Assembly: GCF_026239735.1 (NCBI RefSeq)
Contig: NZ_JAPIVT010000020.1
Location: 43,992-107,991, forward strand
Origin: Pedobacter sp. MC2016-05
GTDB lineage: Bacteria; Bacteroidota; Bacteroidia; Sphingobacteriales; Sphingobacteriaceae
Length of the DNA: 64,000 nucleotides
Direction: 5' to 3'
Shown here piece after piece: positions 1 through 7,779 of the stretch. The notes below the pieces were generated by a model that saw only the letters and a program-made list of their open reading frames with translations, searched no databases and was not told where the DNA came from. Within the stretch, counting starts at the first letter, position 1, and every line of letters starts with the position of its first letter. A program made the position numbers and the translations under genes.

Positions 1-389
1 TCTAGAATTACCTCTACTTGTTCTGCAGATAAGTTTTTGTTTAAACCATCCATTAAAGATTGATGAACGGTTGAGGGCATAGCAGAATCGGCAATAATCT
101 GTTTATCAAGATCAGTCAATTTGCTTCCAGTAACCGGATTGATTCCATCTGGAACAGTTGATGAAGGATGGTTGTTATGCCAATCTCTCACAGCCGTTAA
201 ATGAACGGCGATAAGGTTTTCTACGGCTGTTTTTTTAGCAGCATCTGTTAGGTTTAATGCTGAAACCCACTCCTTCGCCTTAGTCAGAATTTCTGCATTA
301 GCAATCGCATCCTGTGCTTGGCTGAAGGAAGTGACTGTGGTTAGCAGCATCAACAATATCATTATCGGTTTTAAAATCTTTGTCATCAT
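1..389 (-). CDS. DUF3826-type secreted protein, 3' part cut by window edge
   Basis: Reading from two adjacent ATGs (389 and 386), the frame stays open to the window edge and gives about 129 residues. A hydrophobic signal peptide (residues about 4-25, ending near SFSQAQ) is followed by a helical, Lys/Ala-rich stretch with the pattern AKEWVSALNL, ending in an EQVEVILD segment. This resembles the complete DUF3826 protein at 31395-32063, which has the same secreted helical layout and a similar EDQIDLVKNG element. DUF3826 proteins are small secreted proteins of unknown function encoded in Bacteroidota glycan loci (family knowledge). It lies downstream of and co-directional with the rhamnosidase. 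The family call rests on resemblance and is moderately sure; the C-terminal half is outside the window. Confidence 0.6.
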   Translation of the reverse strand, partial: MMTKILKPIMILLMLLTTVTSFSQAQDAIANAEILTKAKEWVSALNLTDAAKKTAVENLIAVHLTAVRDWHNNHPSSTVPDGINPVTGSKLTDLDKQIIADSAMPSTVHQSLMDGLNKNLSAEQVEVIL

Positions 390-469
390 TCTATTAATTA
401 TAGGTTTCTATTTTTAATTGCTCTATCAACTTAGTAATTACGAGCTAAGAAGAATTTTAGCGCATGGCG

Positions 470-508
470 ATCGTTTTAAGATTGCTTCGTGCCCCGCAAT
501 GACGATCT
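470..508. repeat. Half-unit of the GAAGCAATCT/CATTGCGAGG repeat
   Basis: The segment reads AAGATTGCTTCG, TGCCCC, GCAATGACGAT, which is one arm of the inverted repeat seen complete at 41334-41420 and 15452-15531. No matching left arm is visible here, so this copy is partial. It lies between the rhamnosidase and the DUF3826 gene. Confidence 0.7.
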
Positions 509-527
509 GTTTTCTTTTTTATTCTCT

Positions 528-597
528 TACTTCCTATTCTCCACTCTCTATCTCCCATTTCCTTTTCCCTATTCCCCATCTCCTACTTCCCATCCGC
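528..597. repeat. Heptanucleotide tandem array overlapping a stop codon
   Basis: On the plus strand this splits cleanly into ten consecutive 7-mers (TACTTCC, TATTCTC, CACTCTC, TATCTCC, CATTTCC, TTTTCCC, TATTCCC, CATCTCC, TACTTCC, CATCCGC), consensus YAYYTCC. The stop codon of the GH78 gene (583-585) and its last codons lie inside the array. Related arrays sit at 3382-3450 and 37750-37835, again at gene 3' ends. Confidence 0.75.
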
Positions 598-3321
598 TAC
601 AAATTCATAGTCACCCGAACCTATCTCATAAATCGCCCGGTTATTCTCCATTTTAACAAATTTCAAATCTTTTATTGATCTGATCTTTTCCGAAACCTCG
701 CTTTTGCTTTTTGCAGGAATATAAACCATTGCCGTTGTATTTGGCGGAACGCTTAAACTCCAGGTAAAGGTGTTTCCTGTTTTATTATAATTGCTTTTGA
801 TCATGCCATAAATTGAATTATAACTGGCATTTACAGTGTTGAGCCCTTCAATCATTTCAGGCTTCATCGTGATCTGTTTAAAAGCAGCACTTTCAGATTT
901 AATCCCTGCAAGGTTTTCATAATACCAAATCAGTAAATCGCCAAGCATCATCACATGGTTTTGCGAATTCATTTTCGGATCTGCTGTATTACCATTCCAT
1001 AATTCCCAAATAGTAGTGGCACCATTTTCGACCATGTAACCCCAACTTGGATAGCTTTTTTGGGTAGCAACGGTATAGGCGAGATCTGGTCTGCCATAGT
1101 CATTCAAACAACGCATTAACCATTGAATCCCCACCAAACCATTACTTAAATGCCCTTTATTGGTCACTTCAACAGTGTGGGTGATATTTCTAAAAACAGT
1201 CTCTACCTTATCTTTCGGAACCATGCCAAAGTAAAGCGGAATAATATTATCGGTCAAAGCATTTGTAGCATAATATCCTTGCTGATTATAATACTTTTCA
1301 TTGAAAGCATTTTTGATCTTCTCTCCCAAAACTTCGTAGGTTTTTACATCGTCCTCCTTACCAATTGCTTTTCCAAATTGTATCATCAGGTTTGTAAAGT
1401 GGTAATAATATGCTGTTGAAATCAATTCAGAAGGATATTTTTTATCAGCACTTTTGCCTCGCCCAAATTCAATTGTAATGGGCGGCATACACCAATCGCC
1501 GTAACTATCTTTAGTTAAAATATAATCTTTCATGTAGCGATCTTGCATATAAGAAAGCCATTTTTTCATCGCCGGATAATTATCGCGAACAGGAGATACG
1601 TCGCCGGTTTGCTTGTAAAGCATCTCTGTTACCAGAAGCATTGCCCCTGGCCAAGTCATGTTATCGCTGTAATAACGCCAGAAAGCAGGCGCAACATCAG
1701 GAATTGCACCATCTTCTTTTTGCGAATTTCTAATATCCTGTAACCATTTAGCATAAAACCTGCCATTATCAAACAAGAAATTCTCACCATAAGCTACTGC
1801 GCCTCTATCGCCCAACCATGGCATACGCTCGTTGCGTTGCGGACAATCAACCGGAATTCCCTTATAGCTTCCTGCAATTCCCCACCAGGCATTTTTGAAT
1901 ATCTGATTGGTTAAGACATTCGAAGTTTCAAAAGTTCCAACAGTTTTCATATTGTCGTAAACCATTTTACCAACAAAATCATTCACTGATGGTTGGTAAC
2001 TATATCCCGAAAGTTCTACGAACCTAAAGCCCCTGTAAGTGAACGTGGGCTCCCAGGTTTCGGTTTCCCCACCCTTCAAAGTGTACAAATCTGTACATTT
2101 CGCATTGCGAAGATTGGCCGTAAAGAGTTCTCCGTTGTCTTGCAACGACTCAGCAAAACGCATTTTGATTTGCTTCCCTTTTAGTCCTCTAACCTTTATT
2201 TGCAACCAACCAACCATGTTTTGCCCCATGTCAAGAATATATCTTCCACCAGAAAGTTTCGAAATTGAAACCGGCTTCAAGGTATTCATCACCTTCATAT
2301 TCTCATTCATTTGAGCCTCAATCACTCCGCTAGGTTCCTGCACAAATTCCGCTTTCAGCCACTTGCTATCATCAAAACCCACTGTATTCCAACCAGCTGC
2401 TTCTTTGGTCGCATCATATTCTTCACCGTCGTATTCGTTATTCGTTCTAATAGGGCCATCGGCAGTACCTTTCCAGCTATTATCAGTATCAATATTTGCC
2501 GTGCTCCCGTCTGTATAAACAATGTTGATATTCATCAGCATCTTCGGGAAACCAAATGTTTTTATTTTATAAGGCTTTTCATTCTGGCGCATGGCGAAAA
2601 AACGTCCGTTACCCAATATCGCACCAACAGCGTTTTTCCCGTTTTTGATGTAACTGGTTACATCGTAAGTGTTGTACTTTACATTCTTGGTGTAATCAGT
2701 TGGGGATGGCGATAGAACGTCGTTTCCCACTTTTTTTCCGTTGATAAAAAGCTCGTACAAACCCAAACCAATGATAGATGCAGTGGCGCTTTTAACCTGC
2801 TTGGTATTTTGAAATTCCTTTCTAAAATATCTTGCCGAGAGGCGTGAGTCAGTCTTGATATTATCCCAGGCAAATGCCCTGTCGAAACCGATCCAACCTT
2901 TTGGCCAATCTTTGTAGTACAGCAGGCCCATAGAAAAATAATTTGGTGTAGACCACTCGCTTTGACCCGCGCTTGTCCAAACTTTTACCTTCCAAAATGC
3001 CTTTGCTCTACTTTTTAATGGCTTTCCATTGTAGCTTATATGAATTGATTCTGCCGTATTAACTTTTTGCGAATCCCATAAATCGCCTTCATTTGCACTT
3101 AGTTTTTCTGCAGTTGATGAAACCAATATTTGATAAGCGGTCTGCATTACATTTCGGTCTTTTGAAATAATATGCCATGCAAAACGAGGTTTTTGAACAT
3201 CGATTCCAAGTGGATTTTCGAGCATTTCGCAGGTTGTATTCTGCAAAGAAACTTGCGCCACCACTTTTGTTAATGGTAGTAACCAAATACTGATTATCGC
3301 TATGTAGATTTTAATGTTCAT
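583..3321 (-). CDS. GH78 alpha-L-rhamnosidase, secreted
   Basis: A 912-residue protein with a signal peptide (ending near VVAQ) and the multidomain layout of bacterial GH78 alpha-L-rhamnosidases: N-terminal Ig-like domain (about 25-120, motif NPLGIDVQKPRFAW), beta-sandwich with RLSARYFRKEF (about 160-330), and an (alpha/alpha)6 barrel. The family signature VDCPQRNERMPWLGD is present, with E498 as the likely general acid and D492 and D505 as sugar-contacting acids. E773 in the TTIWE motif is the likely general base. It would remove terminal alpha-L-rhamnose from rhamnogalacturonan or arabinogalactan side chains in the periplasm or at the surface. It follows the GH2 gene 123 bp downstream on the same strand. 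Its 3' end lies in a heptamer array. The family call is firm; linkage is not predictable. Confidence 0.93.
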   Translation of the reverse strand: MNIKIYIAIISIWLLPLTKVVAQVSLQNTTCEMLENPLGIDVQKPRFAWHIISKDRNVMQTAYQILVSSTAEKLSANEGDLWDSQKVNTAESIHISYNGKPLKSRAKAFWKVKVWTSAGQSEWSTPNYFSMGLLYYKDWPKGWIGFDRAFAWDNIKTDSRLSARYFRKEFQNTKQVKSATASIIGLGLYELFINGKKVGNDVLSPSPTDYTKNVKYNTYDVTSYIKNGKNAVGAILGNGRFFAMRQNEKPYKIKTFGFPKMLMNINIVYTDGSTANIDTDNSWKGTADGPIRTNNEYDGEEYDATKEAAGWNTVGFDDSKWLKAEFVQEPSGVIEAQMNENMKVMNTLKPVSISKLSGGRYILDMGQNMVGWLQIKVRGLKGKQIKMRFAESLQDNGELFTANLRNAKCTDLYTLKGGETETWEPTFTYRGFRFVELSGYSYQPSVNDFVGKMVYDNMKTVGTFETSNVLTNQIFKNAWWGIAGSYKGIPVDCPQRNERMPWLGDRGAVAYGENFLFDNGRFYAKWLQDIRNSQKEDGAIPDVAPAFWRYYSDNMTWPGAMLLVTEMLYKQTGDVSPVRDNYPAMKKWLSYMQDRYMKDYILTKDSYGDWCMPPITIEFGRGKSADKKYPSELISTAYYYHFTNLMIQFGKAIGKEDDVKTYEVLGEKIKNAFNEKYYNQQGYYATNALTDNIIPLYFGMVPKDKVETVFRNITHTVEVTNKGHLSNGLVGIQWLMRCLNDYGRPDLAYTVATQKSYPSWGYMVENGATTIWELWNGNTADPKMNSQNHVMMLGDLLIWYYENLAGIKSESAAFKQITMKPEMIEGLNTVNASYNSIYGMIKSNYNKTGNTFTWSLSVPPNTTAMVYIPAKSKSEVSEKIRSIKDLKFVKMENNRAIYEIGSGDYEFVADGK

Positions 3322-3381
3322 TTATGTTTAATTGGGAAAATAGAGAGTAGAAAATAGGAAATTGATATAAATTTAACGCCT

Positions 3382-3450
3382 ATTTGCAACTCTCCATTAA
3401 CCATTAGTCATCTTACCTATTCTCAATTGTCAATTCCCTAATTCCTACTT
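3382..3450. repeat. Degenerate heptamer array at the 3' end of the GH2 gene
   Basis: The pyrimidine-rich stretch downstream of the GH2 stop codon (3445-3447) splits into 7-mers such as CATTAAC, CATTAGT, CATCTTA, CCTATTC, TCAATTG, TCAATTC, CCTAATT, CCTACTT. The period of 7 is clear although the unit has drifted. It again touches a stop codon. Confidence 0.6.
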
Positions 3451-6222
3451 CCCTGAAAAATCAAAATACAAAGTCATATCCAATGCCCTACTTTGGTCCT
3501 TATCAAAATCATAAAATACATGTTTCATTCCCATTGGTCCGGTGGTTTCTGGTTTCTGCGTTTTGGTTCCTATTGCCGAGATTCCGTTCATAAAAGAAAT
3601 ATCGCCGTTTGGAAATGTCGGGCTCATATTATCCCACTCGGTATCTTTCGATTTCTTTGGTGTAAATAACCTTAAAAATACGTCTTCTCTATCCGTTACC
3701 ACTTTAAAAGATTGTTGTTTTCCAACAAATTCACACCAATACATGTTGGAATAATAACCTTTAAATTCAGGATATTGCCAGCCAGGTTCGCCAGTTGCCG
3801 AATCGTTATAATCCTTTTTCCAGATGCCAAACTGCTGCCCTTTCATCCTGTTTTTCCAAACTCGGTAAGGCCCATTGCCTTTATATTCTACACTTTTCAT
3901 CTCCGTTTCAGGATACGAAAAATTTAATCCAACAAATGTGGTAAAATAGGCCGAAGGAAAATATTTAACCTCCATTTTTAACCATCCAGAAGGATAAATT
4001 GTCCACTGTAAAGTATTCCAGCTTTCTTTCTTATCGAATTTGGATGAAATTACCAGATTTTGACCATCCATTTTAGTGGTAAAATTTTTGAAGTTGTTTT
4101 CAGCTTCCTGTAATACAGGTCCGTTTGTAAACGGAATTACACCATTTGAATTTTTAGCTTGTTGCAATAATCCTGTTGTTTTATTGAATATGAAGTCAAT
4201 ACCATTTGCCGACACCTGATACGATTTCGCATCTTCCTTTAAAATTATTTTCGATGGCCCAGTGGTTACCACTATTTTATCTGCGTCAGCTTTTGGCAAG
4301 GTAATCGGGAAACTCCAGGTAAATAATTCTTTGCCATAAACATCCTTTACGGTGAGGTAAAGCGCATCAAAACTTCTCCAATCTGCAGGAAGATTGATTT
4401 GCAATTTTCCTTTTTCAAAAGGTTTAATGTTTGGCGCATCTGCTTTACCGGCCTTAAATTCAGCATCAGCTCCACCAGACTTAAGCATTCTCAATTTCCA
4501 TTCGTAAGTACATTGATTAAGGTTCGTAAACGTGTAACGGTTCTCCAATAAAAAGGAGCCATCAAAACCAGCGGTCATCTCTCTTTTCTCAACAAAAACA
4601 GGACTCCAAACTTCCTTAATGGTAAAGAAGCTGCCCTCCTTTTCATGGTAAGGACCAACAATACCATCGGGACCATGATTTCCATCCGTATCCAGTTCCC
4701 CGTTTTTATCTGTACGAACAACGGCCTGGTCGGCAAAATCCCAAAGAAAACCACCTGCTGAAAGCGGGTTGTTCCACATCGCGTTCCAATAATCTTCTAT
4801 CCCAGCGCCATGTCCGCCATCCCACATACCATGCAAAAATTCTGTTGGCATTAAAATATTATGCCCATGATCATAATTTCCTATTCCGTAATTGAATTCA
4901 CGGTAATGTGTGGTTTCAAATCCATAAAAAACTTCCCATGGATGAATCAATGGCCGCTTCTGAATATCTTCTTCAGCAAAAAGATGATCGAGTTCGCGGT
5001 TATGTCCACCCTCGTTTCCATTTGCCCAGAATATAATTGATGGATGATTTTCATCGTTCAGCATCATTTCTTTCATCAATTTTGTGCCTGTGGGCGTGTC
5101 GTAAGTGCCATGCCAGCCAGCTAATTCATCCATCACAAATAAACCGAGCGAATCGCAAACCTCTAAAAAGTGGCCATCTGGAGGATAATGCGACATGCGC
5201 ACTGCGTTCATGTTCATTTCTTTCATGAGCTCAACATCAGCAATGCTTATTTTTTTACTTGTTGTTCTGCCTGATGTCGGATAAAATGAATGCCTGTTTA
5301 CTCCTTTGAATTTTATTTTAACTCCATTTACATAAACGCCATCACGCTCTTTTACTTCTACTGTTCTAAAACCAATTTTTTTAGAAAGCTGATGGATGAT
5401 TTTCCCTTTTTTAATGAGCGAAAAGATGGCTGTATAAAGGGTTGGAAATTCTGAGGACCAAAGTTCTGGCTGAGAAAACTGCTGGTTTAACGTCAATTTT
5501 TGAGTTCCTTTTTTAACCGCAGTAGTAAATCTGTCACCAAAACGTTTCCCATCTTTAGAAAAAACCTCCACTTCAACTTTGTCGGCATCACCAGCAAAGG
5601 CCACCTGAGCGTTTAAGTTTCCATTGGCTTTAGCATCGATTTGCATTCTTTCAAAATGTGTTTGTGGCAAAGCTTCGAGATAAACAGGCCTGAAAATCCC
5701 GCCAAAAATCCAGAAATCAGCTTTACGCTCTGCTTCGTTTACTGATTTATTTGCCGAATGTTTTGAAACCTTCACTTCCAGTAAATTCTCACCATCAAGT
5801 TTAACCAGGTTGGAAATATTATATCTAAACACATAAAAAGAACCCTGGTGCGCAGCTCCTGCTAATTTTCCATTTATTTTAACTTCGGTATCCGTCATCG
5901 AACCCTCAAAGACAATATTGATTTGCTGACTCTTCCAGTTGCCCGGAACTTTAAATTTATACTTGTAAAGTCCCTCTTCCTTTCCTTTGTTTTCCTCCTT
6001 ATTAAAGCCGTAGTTGTATTTACCAAAACCCCGTAATTCCCAATTAGAAGGTACTGGAATGGTTGTCCACTTACCCGAATTTGCACCAGCAGTACAGAAA
6101 AAATCCCAGTTCACAGTATCATCATTTCCCATTCCAGAAAGATATAATTTTTCCGTTTGCTGCGCACTTGCAACACCAAACAACATAATCGAACAAAAGA
6201 AAAGTATAAATCTGAGTTTCAT
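3445..6222 (-). CDS. GH2 family beta-glycosidase (beta-galactosidase-like), secreted
   Basis: A 925-residue protein with a signal peptide ending at ASAQ. It has the GH2 sugar-binding jelly roll (PVPSNWELRGFG at about 55-65), an immunoglobulin-like domain (about 190-290) and a TIM barrel. The acid/base is E404 in WANGNEGG. The nucleophile is probably E461 in PTEFLHG, where LacZ enzymes have CEYAHAMGNS; the following GGFLWDFADQ aligns with LacZ GGFVWDWVDQ. The altered nucleophile motif sets it apart from the LacZ-like GH2 at 59075-62197 and suggests a different sugar at subsite -1. A C-terminal beta-sandwich of the Bgal small-chain kind follows. The ATG overlaps the stop of the upstream esterase gene as TAATG, pointing to translational coupling. 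Family call firm, substrate open. Confidence 0.9.
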   Translation of the reverse strand: MKLRFILFFCSIMLFGVASAQQTEKLYLSGMGNDDTVNWDFFCTAGANSGKWTTIPVPSNWELRGFGKYNYGFNKEENKGKEEGLYKYKFKVPGNWKSQQINIVFEGSMTDTEVKINGKLAGAAHQGSFYVFRYNISNLVKLDGENLLEVKVSKHSANKSVNEAERKADFWIFGGIFRPVYLEALPQTHFERMQIDAKANGNLNAQVAFAGDADKVEVEVFSKDGKRFGDRFTTAVKKGTQKLTLNQQFSQPELWSSEFPTLYTAIFSLIKKGKIIHQLSKKIGFRTVEVKERDGVYVNGVKIKFKGVNRHSFYPTSGRTTSKKISIADVELMKEMNMNAVRMSHYPPDGHFLEVCDSLGLFVMDELAGWHGTYDTPTGTKLMKEMMLNDENHPSIIFWANGNEGGHNRELDHLFAEEDIQKRPLIHPWEVFYGFETTHYREFNYGIGNYDHGHNILMPTEFLHGMWDGGHGAGIEDYWNAMWNNPLSAGGFLWDFADQAVVRTDKNGELDTDGNHGPDGIVGPYHEKEGSFFTIKEVWSPVFVEKREMTAGFDGSFLLENRYTFTNLNQCTYEWKLRMLKSGGADAEFKAGKADAPNIKPFEKGKLQINLPADWRSFDALYLTVKDVYGKELFTWSFPITLPKADADKIVVTTGPSKIILKEDAKSYQVSANGIDFIFNKTTGLLQQAKNSNGVIPFTNGPVLQEAENNFKNFTTKMDGQNLVISSKFDKKESWNTLQWTIYPSGWLKMEVKYFPSAYFTTFVGLNFSYPETEMKSVEYKGNGPYRVWKNRMKGQQFGIWKKDYNDSATGEPGWQYPEFKGYYSNMYWCEFVGKQQSFKVVTDREDVFLRLFTPKKSKDTEWDNMSPTFPNGDISFMNGISAIGTKTQKPETTGPMGMKHVFYDFDKDQSRALDMTLYFDFSGK

Positions 6223-7778
6223 TAATTGGTTTTAAATTGGCTGGTTAAAGGATTATCAGTTCTGAAAGGTAGTGCAGGTAAACCATTACTATATAAGTTA
6301 CCAGTAGGGTTTTCTGTCCAATTGTAACGTACTGCTTTTGGATTAGGAACTTCATTCGAAGAAACGATCACTTTTCCTTCTCTAATGTTAGCTTTGGCTA
6401 CAACAAATTTTCCATCACTGCCTGCGATAGTAAAACCAGTGATAATGTTACCTGCAATCGGTCTTAAATAATCGAAATCCATAATAGCCATATTGTTTTT
6501 AAAACCAACGCTTTTATAAACCGGCCCGGAAAACTCTATTTTCTGATTGTATGTTTTGCCTAAAGCTAAAAGTGCTAAACGCCTTCCCACCTCCCATTTG
6601 TAGGTTGGATGCAAATCTGCTCCGTTGTCATTTAAATCAGAAGTTGCAATTATTCCTGTATTTGGCAAAAGTAAAACTTGCTGTTGAGCCTCCCAAAAAT
6701 TAGGTTCCGTATCTGGCGTGAGTACAACTCTATCGCTTTTTTGCGTGCTATAATCGTAAGGTGCAATCTGAACGTAGTAAAAAGGCAGTTGCTCGCCCCA
6801 GGCCTTTCTCCATAAGTTAACCAATGTTTTAAGCTTGTAGGAATAACTAATGGTTTCATTTAAAAAGCAGTTGGTCTCTCCCTGGTACCACAAAAAACCG
6901 CGGACTTTAAACTTGGTTAGCGGCTCAATCATTGGTGTATAAAACTTGCCTGGGTCGTTGCTTACCTTTTTATTTTTGAAGTATTCCTCCTGCGCAAAAG
7001 CCTCCGGAGAAACCCAGGGTTCAATGGCACTGCCAGAAACAGCAGAAGAAATCATTCCAACCGGAATACCCAATTTTTCTTGGATTTCTTTCGCGAAAAA
7101 ATAACCTACAGCCGAAAATGCCCTTAAAGCAGAATCTTCTGCAACGGCCCAACTTTTATGAATAGAATCGGGTTTTGTCAACTGCTTGCGGTTGACCAGG
7201 AAAATCCTGATCTGTTGATTCTTGGCCTTTTCTACCGCATCTGCAGGAAAACGCAGTTTCTCATTTTTTGGTTTAGGAATTTTCGCCAGTTTACGCATTT
7301 GATATTCCATGTTCGATTGACCGGAACATAGCCAAACTTCACCGACTAAAATATTCGTCAATTCAATTTTGTTAGTGCCTGAAATCGTCATCGTCTGAGG
7401 TTGTGCAGAAGTTTTTAATGGTGATAATAACACAGACCAATTGCCATTTTTATCCGTTATGGCTTGCGTTCTTTGTCCTGCAAAAGTAACCTCTACTTTT
7501 TCATCTGGTGAAGCAAATCCCCAGATGTTGATGGGCTTATCTCGCTGCAGAACCATATTACTCGATAAAATTTGCGGCAAAAGAATTTTGGCGTTGGCAG
7601 AAAAAGAAAGTACAAGTAGAACTAATGTCAAGAAAGATTGCTTCGTTCCTCGCAATGATGGTGAGGCGGTCGTCATTGCCAAGCCGGGCTGGTGCGAGCT
7701 GAAACAATCTGATTGATCTAATGAGATTGCTTTGTCGTGCCTCCTCGCAATGACGATGTGTTTATCAATATTCCCCAT
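6222..7778 (-). CDS. Sialate O-acetylesterase-type (SGNH/SASA) carbohydrate esterase
   Basis: A protein of up to 518 residues with the SASA/DUF303 layout: a beta-sandwich (about 64-140), then the SGNH block GEVWLCSGQSNMEYQM carrying the nucleophile Ser of GQSNM, an oxyanion GLY-type segment (VSGSAIEPW), WYQGETNC (third block) and a late catalytic His in NDNGADLHPTYK. Such enzymes deacetylate sugars; here acetylated pectin or side chains are plausible substrates. The first ATG is 1 bp past the upstream stop, but residues about 8-48 are translated repeat DNA (7632-7760), and the hydrophobic core FLTLVLLVLSFSANA only begins after it. An internal ATG at 7676 would give a shorter, still repeat-derived signal peptide. 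Start therefore uncertain; the 3' end overlaps the GH2 start. Confidence 0.85.
   Translation of the reverse strand: MGNIDKHIVIARRHDKAISLDQSDCFSSHQPGLAMTTASPSLRGTKQSFLTLVLLVLSFSANAKILLPQILSSNMVLQRDKPINIWGFASPDEKVEVTFAGQRTQAITDKNGNWSVLLSPLKTSAQPQTMTISGTNKIELTNILVGEVWLCSGQSNMEYQMRKLAKIPKPKNEKLRFPADAVEKAKNQQIRIFLVNRKQLTKPDSIHKSWAVAEDSALRAFSAVGYFFAKEIQEKLGIPVGMISSAVSGSAIEPWVSPEAFAQEEYFKNKKVSNDPGKFYTPMIEPLTKFKVRGFLWYQGETNCFLNETISYSYKLKTLVNLWRKAWGEQLPFYYVQIAPYDYSTQKSDRVVLTPDTEPNFWEAQQQVLLLPNTGIIATSDLNDNGADLHPTYKWEVGRRLALLALGKTYNQKIEFSGPVYKSVGFKNNMAIMDFDYLRPIAGNIITGFTIAGSDGKFVVAKANIREGKVIVSSNEVPNPKAVRYNWTENPTGNLYSNGLPALPFRTDNPLTSQFKTN
7632..7760. repeat. Compound CATTGCGAGG/GAAGCAATCT repeat inside the esterase 5' end
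   Basis: Three successive arms are visible: AAAGATTGCTTCG...CTCGCAATGA (about 7634-7659), GTCGTCATTGCC...GAAACAATCTGA (about 7669-7712) and GAGATTGCTTTG...CTCGCAATGACG (about 7722-7755). The family is the same as at 15452-15531 and 41334-41420. Unlike the other copies it lies inside an open reading frame, encoding the N-terminal extension of the esterase. Confidence 0.8.
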
Positions 7779-7779
7779 C

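Noticed and set aside
528..597. CRISPR-like array
   Set aside because: The repeat unit is 7 bp with no spacers, so it is a simple tandem repeat; no cas genes are present.
2311..2715. Plus-strand 134-residue frame inside the rhamnosidase
   Set aside because: Antisense shadow of a strongly supported GH78 gene, with no start context or family features.
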